The notes under the pieces are model-generated. The model saw nothing but the letters and a program-made list of their open reading frames with translations. It ran no database searches and was not told the DNA's origin. From the NCBI GenBank assembly GCA_024279945.1, contig JAJRRA010000048.1, forward strand, positions 62,001 through 126,000: DNA of 64,000 nt, read 5' to 3'. Every line of letters begins with the position of its first letter. Within the stretch, counting starts at the first letter, position 1. Both the position numbers and the translations under genes were made by a program. The DNA comes from Gammaproteobacteria bacterium. Its GTDB lineage: Bacteria > Pseudomonadota > Gammaproteobacteria > Xanthomonadales > SZUA-36. Shown here piece by piece: positions 9,751 to 19,649 of this stretch.

Positions 9751-11145
9751 ATGGTCACCCAGGAAATGGCAAACGAATACATATATACACCCCGCGAATT
9801 GAACCGCGAAGTCCGCCTGCACATCGAGATGGGTTTCCCGCGCATTCTGTTGGAAGCTGAAATTTCCAATTTATCAAAACCCGCGTCCGGGCACCTTTAT
9901 TTCACCCTCAAGGATGATAAAGCGCAAATTCGATGCGCCCTTTTTCGTGCTTCAGCCAGCCGTCTGTCCATCCGCCCGGAGAATGGCATGAAAGTCCTTG
10001 CCCGTGGCCGGATTAGCCTGTACGAGCCACGCGGTGACTTTCAGTTAATCGTTGACAGCCTGCGTGAGGCCGGTGAAGGCCTGTTGCGCCGTCAGTTCGA
10101 GGAACTGAAAAAGAAGCTCCAGGATGAGGGCCTGTTTGACCCGTCACACAAACAGCCACTCCCCCCCTACCCGCTGCAAATTGGTGTGGTGACTTCCCCG
10201 GGTGGCGCTGCGGTGCGCGATATCTTGCAGGTGCTGGCGCGGCGCTGGCCGGTAGCAAAAGTCCGCCTGTACCCGGTATCCGTGCAGGGTACTGAAGCAC
10301 CACACGAAATCCTGACTGCCCTGCAAGCGGCCAATGATCAGAACTGGGCTGAAATCCTGATCGTCGGGCGCGGTGGCGGATCACTCGAAGACCTGCTTGC
10401 ATTCAATGATGAAGCGGTTGCCCGTGCTGTATTTGCATCTGCGATCCCGGTCATTTCCGCCGTGGGTCACGAAACGGATTTCAGCATTTGTGATTTCGTG
10501 GCTGACCTGCGTGCACCCACTCCCTCCGCCGCCGCAGAACTCGCCACACCGGACCAGGCCGCACTGAAAGAATCATTCTCACGTGCTCAAAGACAATTAC
10601 TGCGACGCATCCGGGATCGCCTCCAGCGCGATACCCAGGGGCTGGATCATCTGTCACACCGGCTCCGCCAGCGCCACCCCGCCACCCGCCTGGCAGAACA
10701 ACACAGGCACCTTGATACGCTGCAAAAAGCACTGAACAAAAGCTTGCAACAGCAGTTGAAGGGACGCGAGTCACTGCTGGCAAATCTGGCCAAACGCCTG
10801 CAGCAACAGCACCCTGGCAAGCGACTGAACGACATGATAATTAAAATTAATAATATACGCCATTCCATTGATAAATATATTTTATTTATACTTAATCAAT
10901 GCAAACAGGCACTACGTGACCTGGCGAGAACACTGAATGCAGTCAGTCCCCTGGAAACCATCGGGCGCGGTTATGCCGTGATCACTTCACCACAATCCAG
11001 AGAAGTGATCAGCAGCATCGAACAAGTCCAGGCCGGAGAATCAATTACCAGCCAACTCAAAGACGGCCGCCTCACCAGCACCATAGAAAAAGTCAGCACA
11101 AAGCCCCTAAAACCCGCAAAGCCGGGGTCAGGTTCCCGAACCTGA
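9751..11145 (+). CDS. xseA: Exodeoxyribonuclease VII large subunit
   Basis: Catalytic subunit of the ATP-independent exonuclease VII, which degrades single-stranded DNA in both directions with XseB (xseB is not in this window). The N-terminal OB-fold covers about residues 10-105 and the catalytic core about 128-320, with IGVVTSPGGAAVRDIL, LIVGRGGGSLEDLLAFND and ISAVGHETDF. A long coiled-coil follows, then a C-terminal segment with LETIGRGYAVI. The last residues, GSGSRT and stop, are encoded by a GGGGTCAGGTTC palindrome rather than conserved gene sequence. The start is uncertain: ATG 9751 lacks a clear ribosome site, and ATG 9766 is an alternative. Confidence 0.95.
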   Translation: MVTQEMANEYIYTPRELNREVRLHIEMGFPRILLEAEISNLSKPASGHLYFTLKDDKAQIRCALFRASASRLSIRPENGMKVLARGRISLYEPRGDFQLIVDSLREAGEGLLRRQFEELKKKLQDEGLFDPSHKQPLPPYPLQIGVVTSPGGAAVRDILQVLARRWPVAKVRLYPVSVQGTEAPHEILTALQAANDQNWAEILIVGRGGGSLEDLLAFNDEAVARAVFASAIPVISAVGHETDFSICDFVADLRAPTPSAAAELATPDQAALKESFSRAQRQLLRRIRDRLQRDTQGLDHLSHRLRQRHPATRLAEQHRHLDTLQKALNKSLQQQLKGRESLLANLAKRLQQQHPGKRLNDMIIKINNIRHSIDKYILFILNQCKQALRDLARTLNAVSPLETIGRGYAVITSPQSREVISSIEQVQAGESITSQLKDGRLTSTIEKVSTKPLKPAKPGSGSRT

Positions 11146-11149
11146 CCCC
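11124..11149. repeat. REP-like palindrome at the xseA stop codon
   Basis: Arms GGGGTCAGGTTC and GAACCTGACCCC flank a two-base CC centre. The stop TGA of xseA is inside the right arm. The same palindrome occurs at 11238, 42994 and, with one mismatch, 63752. It probably also acts as a transcription terminator or mRNA 3'-end stabiliser. Confidence 0.85.
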
Positions 11150-11237
11150 CGCCCGAAGCGCGAAGCGCTATCAGTCTGGTTTACCGCCCATTCTTACCGG
11201 GCGCTGTCAATAGCAGAACCCGCTCCGCCAGTTCGAT

Positions 11238-11265
11238 GGGGTCAGGTTCCGCGGAACCTGACCCC
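11238..11265. repeat. REP-like palindrome upstream of the vWA lipoprotein gene
   Basis: A perfect 28-base palindrome with arms GGGGTCAGGTTCCG / CGGAACCTGACCCC, 114 bases after the copy at the end of xseA. The pair forms a BIME-like doublet in the xseA-vWA intergenic region. The 88 bases between them show no gene. Confidence 0.85.
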
Positions 11266-11335
11266 GGCTGCCACAATGTTTAACCCCTTTTGCCCTCCCG
11301 GTGCGTTACATCAATACAAACCCACAGGAGGCAAT

Positions 11336-13105
11336 ATGAAAACCTGGACACAAAAACTCAACACACTCACCCTTTCAATCCTGATTGCACTGGCTGCAGG
11401 CTGTGCTGCCGATAAATCCGACCCGGGGGATAGCGGCATGCTCAAACCGGTTTCTGATGTGCTCATTCCGGCAAAGCTGGAAAACAAACGTTCGCGCCTG
11501 ACGAAAGCAGACCACCCCAAAGTCAATGAAGCGCTTTTCTCCCGCGAAATGAAGCAGACAGTAGTCGGCGCCTCACTGTCCATGCCGGCGCCTCAGTATC
11601 AGATGCAGATGGACGCCGTCCACATGCCTGCAAACCGCTTGTACCGCGAGCAATATGTTCACCCGGGTGATCAGCAAACCCTGCGTGTGGCCGATGTTCC
11701 CGTATCTACCTTTTCCATCGATGTAGACACCGGCGCCTATTCGAATATGCGCCGCTGGGTCAGCCAGGGACAGCTACCACCTGAAAACGCGGTACGTGTT
11801 GAGGAGTTTATCAATTACTTCGATTACGACTACAAAGTCCCGGAGCAATCAGAACAACCATTTAGCGTGAATACAGAAATCGCCCGCACCCCATGGAACG
11901 CTGACACCCACCTGATTCGTATTGGCATTCAGGGCTATGAAGTGTCGCCTGAGGCTTTGCCCTCATCCAACCTGGTGTTCCTGGTGGACGTTTCGGGATC
12001 CATGCAGTCATCAGACAAATTGCCCTTGCTGAAACAGGCACTGTCCATGTTGACACGAAAACTGGATGCCAACGACACCATCAGCATGGTGGTCTACGCC
12101 GGGGCCTCCGGTGTGGTGCTTGACTCCGTGGCCGGCGATCAGAACGCCACCATTGTGGCGGCTCTGCAGCAACTCGAAGCAGGCGGATCCACCAACGGTG
12201 CTGCCGGCATTCAACTGGCTTATCAACTGGCGCGGCAGAACTTTAAACCCCATGGTGTCAATCGGGTGATCCTGGCCACCGATGGTGATTTTAACGTGGG
12301 TGTGGCCAGCACGGAAGAACTCAGGGACATGATCGAACGCCAGCGCAAGTCCGGTATCGCTCTGACCACGCTGGGCTTTGGCAGTGGCAACTACAACGAT
12401 CACCTGATGGAGCAACTCGCCGATGCGGGCAACGGCAATCATGCCTATATCGATCGCCTGAGCGAGGCCCAGAAAGTGCTCTCCGAGGAAATGACTTCCA
12501 CCCTGATGACCATCGCCAAAGATGTGAAAATCCAGGTCGAGTTTAATCCGCAAACGGTTGCAGAGTATCGCCTGATCGGCTATGCAAATCGTGTTCTGAA
12601 CGAAGAGGATTTTAACAATGACCAGGTGGATGCCGGTGAAATCGGTGCCGGTCATACCGTCACCGCACTGTATGAAATCAGCCTTGTGGGTGATGAATTC
12701 AAGCGCCTGCCTGCACATCGCTACGGACCTTCAGCCGGCAGAAAGCCGGAAGCGCTACCCTACTCGAATGAACTGGCTCACCTGAGAATCCGCTACAAAC
12801 TCCCCGGCGAAGACCACTCCCGATTAATCGAAACTCCCGTCCGGATAAGTGAAGTTCAGGGCACCAGCGCTCCCAGCAGCAATGATTTCCGATTTGCGGC
12901 AGCCGTTGCTGCCTTCGGTCAAAAGTTGCGCGGAGGCAAACACCTGGAAAACTTCGGGTACACGGATATACGCCAGCTTGCCAGCCGCTCCCGCGGAGAT
13001 GATCCCTTCGGCTACCGGGGCGAGTTCCTGCAACTGGTCTCCCTGGCCGACAGCCTGACCGTACCGGAAGCCCCAAAGCCTGAAAAGCTGGCAATGGAAC
13101 AATAA
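11336..13105 (+). CDS. von Willebrand factor A domain lipoprotein (YfbK family)
   Basis: ATG 11336 gives 589 residues and has AGGAGG four bases upstream; the longer frame from 11276 lacks a signal at its start. Residues 1-23 are a lipoprotein signal ending LIALAAGC, with lipidated C23. A YfbK-type N-terminal region (STFSIDVDTGAYSNMRRWV, about 124-143) precedes the vWA domain, whose metal site is DVSGS with D218, S220 and S222. A C-terminal DUF3520-like region follows. It is probably anchored in the envelope facing the periplasm. An ECF sigma factor gene and a membrane protein gene follow on the same strand, which suggests an envelope-sensing cluster. Biochemical function is unknown. Confidence 0.9.
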   Translation: MKTWTQKLNTLTLSILIALAAGCAADKSDPGDSGMLKPVSDVLIPAKLENKRSRLTKADHPKVNEALFSREMKQTVVGASLSMPAPQYQMQMDAVHMPANRLYREQYVHPGDQQTLRVADVPVSTFSIDVDTGAYSNMRRWVSQGQLPPENAVRVEEFINYFDYDYKVPEQSEQPFSVNTEIARTPWNADTHLIRIGIQGYEVSPEALPSSNLVFLVDVSGSMQSSDKLPLLKQALSMLTRKLDANDTISMVVYAGASGVVLDSVAGDQNATIVAALQQLEAGGSTNGAAGIQLAYQLARQNFKPHGVNRVILATDGDFNVGVASTEELRDMIERQRKSGIALTTLGFGSGNYNDHLMEQLADAGNGNHAYIDRLSEAQKVLSEEMTSTLMTIAKDVKIQVEFNPQTVAEYRLIGYANRVLNEEDFNNDQVDAGEIGAGHTVTALYEISLVGDEFKRLPAHRYGPSAGRKPEALPYSNELAHLRIRYKLPGEDHSRLIETPVRISEVQGTSAPSSNDFRFAAAVAAFGQKLRGGKHLENFGYTDIRQLASRSRGDDPFGYRGEFLQLVSLADSLTVPEAPKPEKLAMEQ

Positions 13106-13120
13106 ATCTCATGTACCACT

Positions 13121-13243
13121 GTAAGAGGCCGCTTGTGGCCGAAACGGCAGTCGTGCCCAAGGGACGCTCTTACGGTAAGAGACCGCTTGTGGCCGAAAAG
13201 CCAGTCGCGCCCAAGGGCGCTCTTACGGTAAGAGGTCGCTTGC
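13121..13243. repeat. Tandem 53-54 bp repeats with inverted ends
   Basis: Two near-identical units (13121-13174 and 13175-13227) and a truncated third (13228-13243). Each full unit starts GTAAGAG and ends CTCTTAC, so each can form a hairpin. The core (CCGCTTGTGGCCGAAA) resembles the GTAGGAGCGGCTT type of REP seen in pseudomonads and relatives. The repeats fill the space between the vWA gene and the sigma factor gene and could attenuate transcription between them. Confidence 0.8.
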
Positions 13244-13260
13244 CGTGGTAGTCTCACGGC

Positions 13261-13815
13261 ATGCGGGATCGCAGTGATGAACAACTGATGAAAACTTACG
13301 CAGACGGTAGCATGGATGCGTTTGAAGTGCTGTACCAACGCCACCGTGGGCCACTGTACCGCTACATCCTGCGACTGGTTGAAAATCCCGCTACGGCCAA
13401 TGACCTCTACCAGGGAAGTTGGGAGAAAATCATCAAGGCACGTAGCCGCTACAGGAGTTCTGTTCCCTTCAGGGCCTGGATGTTCCGGATCGCACATAAT
13501 CACGTTATGGATCACTTCCGCCGTGAAAAGGCCGTTGCAGACACACCACTGGAAGAGATCGCCGATCCACAGGCAGGCCCCCCCGAGCAGGTTTCACGGG
13601 AAAAACAACAGCAGCGACTCGTTGCCGCCATCCAGAGTTTACCGACCGAGCAAAAAGACACACTGATGCTGAAACTGGAAGCGGGACTTGGCCTGCAAAC
13701 AATTGCTGACATCACAGGCGTGAGTCAGGAGACTGCCAAAAGCAGGCTGCGATATGCGGTGAGGAAACTGAAACAGACGATGGGCAAACCTGAATCAAAC
13801 CAGGAATTACAGTGA
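13261..13815 (+). CDS. ECF-family RNA polymerase sigma factor
   Basis: A protein of 184 residues with region 2 at about 8-85 (DAFEVLYQRHRGPLYRYILR, then FRAWMFRIAHNHVMDHFRR) and region 4 at about 118-175 (LPTEQKDTLMLKLEAGLGLQ, then TAKSRLRYAVRKLKQ). It redirects RNA polymerase to a small regulon, usually envelope stress. It is followed by a single-pass membrane protein with a one-base stop/start overlap, the usual sigma/anti-sigma arrangement, and preceded by a vWA lipoprotein. The target promoters cannot be deduced from this window. Confidence 0.93.
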   Translation: MRDRSDEQLMKTYADGSMDAFEVLYQRHRGPLYRYILRLVENPATANDLYQGSWEKIIKARSRYRSSVPFRAWMFRIAHNHVMDHFRREKAVADTPLEEIADPQAGPPEQVSREKQQQRLVAAIQSLPTEQKDTLMLKLEAGLGLQTIADITGVSQETAKSRLRYAVRKLKQTMGKPESNQELQ

Positions 13816-14510
13816 TGAACCCTAACGATCAAAAACCGGAAACAGGTCCCGGCAATGACTGGGAGCAGGATCTGGAATTGCTCCGGTCCGCCCTGTCCGG
13901 CCCGGAACCAGTTGAACCGCCGGACTTGCTCGACCAGACGGTTCTCAACACAGCGCGCAGGGAACTATCCACCGGCAAGCGCAAGCCCATGCGCTGGATT
14001 GGTGCTTTTGCCACGGCCGCCGTAGTCGTACTGGCCCTGACTATCGTGCTTCAACAGGACAAACAAGCACCCAAATACCACCAGGAAGATCGCATCAAAC
14101 AGGATTCGGACAGGCTGGCTGTGCCTGAAAAAGAAGCCCCCACGGTCACTCCGCCTAAACTCGAATCCCCGTCTGTCACAGTGCAGGCTTCCACTGCCTT
14201 GAGAAAGCGGGCAACTCCTGCGCCACAAGCACAGGCCCAGGAACATAAACCCCGGAAAAACACGGCCAGAATAGCCGCCGGTAGCGCCGCTCTGCTGGAA
14301 TCACACTCCACAGATACAGAAGTACTGGATGAGAACAATGATAATGAGGAAATTGACACAGCCGCAGAATATACACTCACAGCAGATTCCTGGGTTGAAC
14401 ATATGCTTGAATTACTTCGAACTGAACGCTACGAAGAGCTGAATCTTGAAAAGGCCATGTTCAGAAAAACCTTCCCCGATTACGCACTGCCCCCGGAATT
14501 GCAGGACTGA
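13815..14510 (+). CDS. Single-pass membrane protein, probable anti-sigma partner of the ECF sigma factor
   Basis: A protein of 231 residues starting at ATG 13815, which overlaps the sigma stop (TGATG); GTG 13812 is in frame too. The N-terminal 65 residues are acidic and presumably cytoplasmic. One transmembrane helix lies at about 66-83 (WIGAFATAAVVVLALTIVL). The rest is a Pro/Ala/Lys/Glu-rich, low-complexity periplasmic region ending in a short helical segment (SWVEHMLELLRTERYEEL). I see no zinc anti-sigma motif. The assignment rests on topology and coupling to the sigma gene, not on a recognised domain. Confidence 0.6.
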   Translation: MNPNDQKPETGPGNDWEQDLELLRSALSGPEPVEPPDLLDQTVLNTARRELSTGKRKPMRWIGAFATAAVVVLALTIVLQQDKQAPKYHQEDRIKQDSDRLAVPEKEAPTVTPPKLESPSVTVQASTALRKRATPAPQAQAQEHKPRKNTARIAAGSAALLESHSTDTEVLDENNDNEEIDTAAEYTLTADSWVEHMLELLRTERYEELNLEKAMFRKTFPDYALPPELQD

Positions 14511-14517
14511 ACCACTA

Positions 14518-15090
14518 ATGCGTACCCTGGCCGCCCCTCAATCCTTCGAAGTCGTGATCAAGCGTAGCCGTTTCATTGCCCACGCCTCACACGTGGACAG
14601 CCAGGCGAATACGCTGAATTTTTACGAATCCGTCGCCGATCCCGCCGCTACCCATAATTGCTGGGCCTGGCGCCTGGACTACCAGTACCGCTTCAATGAC
14701 GACGGTGAACCCGCCAGCACGGCCGGCAGGCCGATTCTTTCGGCCATTGAAGGCAAGGGACTCGACAAGGTCATGGTCGTGGTCACTCGTTATTTCGGCG
14801 GAATCAAGCTGGGAGTCGGCGGCCTGATCCGCGCATATTCCGGCTGTGCAGCGAAGTGCCTGGATCAAGCCAGCGTGATCGAAATTCAGCCGAAAACTGA
14901 GTGCACCATCGATGCCGGATTTCAGTGGACCGGCCAGGTTTACGCTGCACTTGAAAGCTGTGGAGCCAGAAAACTAAACGAGGATTTCCTCGCTGACGGA
15001 ATCCGCATCCGGGTGGAAGTCAACAAAAGTGATTTGCAAAGCCTGAAGCTGATTCTGCGCAACAGCACCCGTGGCGAGGTTGACCTGTAG
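14518..15090 (+). CDS. YigZ/IMPACT family protein (UPF0029)
   Basis: A protein of 190 residues starting at ATG 14518, just after the upstream stop; the frame from 14446 is only a shadow inside the previous gene. The N-terminal IMPACT domain shows DDGEPASTAGRPIL and VTRYFGGIKLGVGGLIRAYS, which are diagnostic of the family. The C-terminal part is a ferredoxin-like domain of the type found in EF-G. Members bind nucleic acid or regulate translation or stress; the bacterial role is not settled. Confidence 0.92.
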   Translation: MRTLAAPQSFEVVIKRSRFIAHASHVDSQANTLNFYESVADPAATHNCWAWRLDYQYRFNDDGEPASTAGRPILSAIEGKGLDKVMVVVTRYFGGIKLGVGGLIRAYSGCAAKCLDQASVIEIQPKTECTIDAGFQWTGQVYAALESCGARKLNEDFLADGIRIRVEVNKSDLQSLKLILRNSTRGEVDL

Positions 15091-15103
15091 GACTGAGCCT
15101 GGG

Positions 15104-15211
15104 GAAGCGGAGGCGGTTAGCTGCATTCAGAACAATCGGCTGTCGGGAACAGCCGCTTAGCGCACAGGATGTCTCGAGCGTGTTCTGAATGCAGCTAACC
15201 GCCTCCGCTTC
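15104..15211. repeat. 108-bp palindromic element with perfect 31-bp arms
   Basis: 15104-15134 and 15181-15211 are perfect inverted copies (start GAAGCGGAGGCGG). The 46-base centre contains a second hairpin, CGGCTGT (15137-15143) / ACAGCCG (15149-15155). It separates two convergent genes, so it may terminate transcription from both sides. The long perfect arms suggest a recent non-autonomous mobile element or cruciform. It has no coding content. Confidence 0.9.
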
Positions 15212-15229
15212 GTGGCACAACCATTGACA

Positions 15230-18199
15230 TCACTTGGGTTCCTGCGGCTTGAATACCACCGCCTTGCCGCAACGTCCATCGATCAGAATATCCAGTGCTT
15301 GTTCCAGGCGCACGTGCCGTACGTACTCGGTCTCCGATATCGGCTCTATAGAATTGAGCCAGTCCCAGTCGAAAGAGTTGTAGTCATTACTGGTGTTGAT
15401 GGTCAGGTAAGCAATCTGGAAGGTAATCAGGTTCTGGAAGAAATGCGTACCGAAGGACGGTTCGACCACAAAATCTCCGTAAGATGCCTCAACAATGACC
15501 CTAGCTGATGAAATCTGATCCCATTTAGTGGGAATACCCAGCCACCGATCCGCCGTTCCCCACCGGCCCGGACCAACCAGCATGTAGGGCTTTTTCTCCT
15601 CTTTGAACATCTGGTTGTAGCGACTGATGTGGTCGGCCATGTGGATCATGTTGGCACGTTGGAAATTATCGCTACGCACAAACACGATATCCCGGACATC
15701 ATTAATCCGGCCGTTACTGAGCGACTGGTCCGACTTGCAGAGTATCTGGCGGTTTTCGCCGTCGTAAACGGAAATATCTTCAATCAACGGTTCGACCATC
15801 ATGGGCCGAATCTGCAAAAACCAGAATTCGTTGGCTTGATCCGGGTCTGGGTTTATTTCAACCGCAAACTCCATCTCCACCGGCACGTTCATCGCACTGC
15901 TGCCAAGCTGCAGCAAATACTGGAGGATTTTGTCCAGTGGAAATATCCTGGATTTCAGGATCGGGTCGAAAGTGATCAAGCGAGTGCCTTTTCTCCCGAT
16001 CCCGGGATAAATCCGGTCGTTATCGGCGGAATAAGTGGAGCCGATGTATTTGAGCACGCCGTGTGCCTCGGATTCCGTCACTTTCAGCTTAATCAGCCCA
16101 CTTTCCCCGCCCGGTTCCGGGAAAATAGCCGGATCATGTAAATCAACGGCAAAAAATTCGCGCTGCGTATTCCTGAGGTAATCCTGGGGTGTGGAGAACT
16201 GCGGCAGCACCTGGGGGTTTGCGGGTGAGAAGAACAGGCAGTTTTCACCCTCCATGATGGTTTTACCCAATCCGAGCGCGGTGTAGGCAATGCCTTCTTC
16301 GGGCTTCAGACGCCCAACAGAATAAAAATTATATGACCGGGAGGTGCCTGAAATCATGGGGTAAAAGTAACCGTCTCTTTCCCGCCCAACGATCTTCTGC
16401 AACACAACGGCCATTTTTTCCTCTTCAGCGCGGTTACCGCTCGCTTCGATATAGTGCCTGGAATTCTTGCAATAGACCGATGCATAGACCAATTTGATAG
16501 CCACAATCAGTCGTTCCAGACGACCTTGCAGGCTTGCCTGGTTATTGGGCAGGAAATGTGTTTCGAAAATTCCTGCAAATGGCTGATAATGTGAGTCTTC
16601 GAGCAGCGATGATGACCTCACCGCAAGTGGGTATGTAGCCACTGCCAGGTAGGCTTTGAGATCCTCAAGCAGATCAGCCGGCATGGTGGCGCGGGCAAAG
16701 GCTGCGACAATTTCTTCATCGCTGTGATCACCCAGGGCAAATTCCGTCAACTGGTTGTTCTCTATGAACTGGTCAAAGGCGCCCGTGCCGATCACCGCCG
16801 AGGGCGGCACCAAAATATTGGTCCCTGGAAAGGCACTGTAGACCGGGTAGCGATTGATCAAATTGCTGGCGAAGGCCAGGCCCCGCCCCTTTCCACCCAG
16901 GGAACCTTCGCCAATGCGCATGAATTCCGCCTGGCCGTCATATTTGCTCCTGGAAAAATCCGTAACCTTGCCCCGTTGTCTTTCATGGCGAAAGTCCTTC
17001 AGGGTGGTGACCAGGTAGGCGCGCACTTCTTCAGGATCATCAAATTCGCTGGCTTTCCTGGCGCGCAGGCGTGCAGCCAGATCAAACTCGGTGCGCGCCA
17101 TCAACCAGACAGAAAAATGGTTATTTTGCGCGTGAAAAAGCAAGGACCTGATATCAACCTCTGCCACGCATTTCTCCAGTTCCCTGAAACTGCCGGCACG
17201 AACCAGTTCCGTACCATCGGGGAGCCTGAAAATAAAATCACCAAAACCAAAATTCTGGTTAATAAAACGACCCAGATTATTCAAAAGCCTGGGTGATTTT
17301 TTATTCAGAAAGCTGGCATTGTACTGTGCGGCCTGCGCAGCCTTGGCGTCATCAGATGACTGGAGTAGCACCGGCAAATCGCTGACTTCCTTTCTGATCT
17401 CGGCCACCAGGCGAATTCCGGCCGACTCATCGCTTTGCCCCTCTCGCGAAAACTGGATATCCGATATGACGCCCAAAAGGTACTTTTTGTATTTTCTGAA
17501 CAGGGCCAGTGCTTCTTCAAAGTTTTCAGCCAACAGGATTTTGGGCCGGGCGCGCATTCTGAGCAGGCGGTTGGCTGAATTGATTCCCTCGGACATCACA
17601 TCCGATGTTTGCCGCAGGATTTCAGCGTAGATCAGGGGCAGATAGGCTGAATAGAAACGGACTGAGTTTTCAACCAGAATAATGACCCGCACTCCGATCA
17701 GAGCCGTATCTGCTTCAACGTTTATCCCGTCTTCAATATACTTGATGATGGCGAGGAATATATTTGACTCGCCACTCCAGAAAAAGGTTTTGTCGAAGGC
17801 CTTGTCACCCCCCTGGTCCCTGATCAACTCCAATTCCCGGTAATGGAAGGCCAGGAGAACAATCGGAATGTCAGGGCAGAGAATTTTGGCTTGTTCGCAG
17901 AATGCCAGCGGATCGATATTACTGAGTGAACGAAAAACAATAATGAGCCCGAAGCTGCTTTCCCTGAGGGCCTCAAGAGCATCCTGCCCGGTATCGACTC
18001 GCTTGATTTTCGGTGCTCCGGAGAGTCTTAATTCGGCATATTCAGACAGTACCGTACTGGCCAACTGTCCGTCTTCTCGCAGGTTATGTATATCGTACAG
18101 ACTGGATACGAGCAGGATTTCCTTGACTTTGCAAGGCATCAGCGCATCAAACTGCGCCGATTCCTTTTCAAAGTCCTTTAAATCAACGGCCGGATTCAT
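15230..18199 (-). CDS. Two receiver-like domains fused to a PEP-synthase-type ATP-grasp domain
   Basis: A protein of 989 residues. Residues about 25-160 fold like a response-regulator receiver but lack the phospho-acceptor Asp (GLIIVFRSL at that position). Residues about 168-325 are a second receiver-like domain with D247 in GVISDIQF. From about 425 onward is the pyruvate phosphate dikinase/PEP synthase N-terminal ATP-grasp domain: GEGSLGGKGRGLAFASNLI, LAVRSSSLLEDS, then FWFLQIRPM. The swivelling phospho-His domain and the PEP/pyruvate barrel are absent, so it is not a working PEP synthase; it may phosphorylate or bind another partner. The gene begins 5 bases after gdhA on the same strand, which implies co-expression with glutamate dehydrogenase. 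Confidence 0.85.
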   Translation of the reverse strand: MNPAVDLKDFEKESAQFDALMPCKVKEILLVSSLYDIHNLREDGQLASTVLSEYAELRLSGAPKIKRVDTGQDALEALRESSFGLIIVFRSLSNIDPLAFCEQAKILCPDIPIVLLAFHYRELELIRDQGGDKAFDKTFFWSGESNIFLAIIKYIEDGINVEADTALIGVRVIILVENSVRFYSAYLPLIYAEILRQTSDVMSEGINSANRLLRMRARPKILLAENFEEALALFRKYKKYLLGVISDIQFSREGQSDESAGIRLVAEIRKEVSDLPVLLQSSDDAKAAQAAQYNASFLNKKSPRLLNNLGRFINQNFGFGDFIFRLPDGTELVRAGSFRELEKCVAEVDIRSLLFHAQNNHFSVWLMARTEFDLAARLRARKASEFDDPEEVRAYLVTTLKDFRHERQRGKVTDFSRSKYDGQAEFMRIGEGSLGGKGRGLAFASNLINRYPVYSAFPGTNILVPPSAVIGTGAFDQFIENNQLTEFALGDHSDEEIVAAFARATMPADLLEDLKAYLAVATYPLAVRSSSLLEDSHYQPFAGIFETHFLPNNQASLQGRLERLIVAIKLVYASVYCKNSRHYIEASGNRAEEEKMAVVLQKIVGRERDGYFYPMISGTSRSYNFYSVGRLKPEEGIAYTALGLGKTIMEGENCLFFSPANPQVLPQFSTPQDYLRNTQREFFAVDLHDPAIFPEPGGESGLIKLKVTESEAHGVLKYIGSTYSADNDRIYPGIGRKGTRLITFDPILKSRIFPLDKILQYLLQLGSSAMNVPVEMEFAVEINPDPDQANEFWFLQIRPMMVEPLIEDISVYDGENRQILCKSDQSLSNGRINDVRDIVFVRSDNFQRANMIHMADHISRYNQMFKEEKKPYMLVGPGRWGTADRWLGIPTKWDQISSARVIVEASYGDFVVEPSFGTHFFQNLITFQIAYLTINTSNDYNSFDWDWLNSIEPISETEYVRHVRLEQALDILIDGRCGKAVVFKPQEPK

Positions 18200-18204
18200 T
18201 CAAC

Positions 18205-19569
<1,365 letters not shown>

Positions 19570-19649
19570 TTAAACATACCTGATTTCATAAAGAATATTT
19601 CCGGATTTTGCAAAAGCCTGGTACGGGTGAGTGTATCTCACCGGGTTCA

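Noticed and set aside
12011-12718. A 235-codon open frame antisense to the vWA lipoprotein gene
   Set aside because: Shadow frame; the forward gene has clear lipobox and metal-site motifs in the same bases.
19626-19642. GGTGAG-N5-CTCACC hairpin downstream of the HTH gene as a terminator
   Set aside because: A 6-bp stem without a U-run on the relevant strand; weak evidence.
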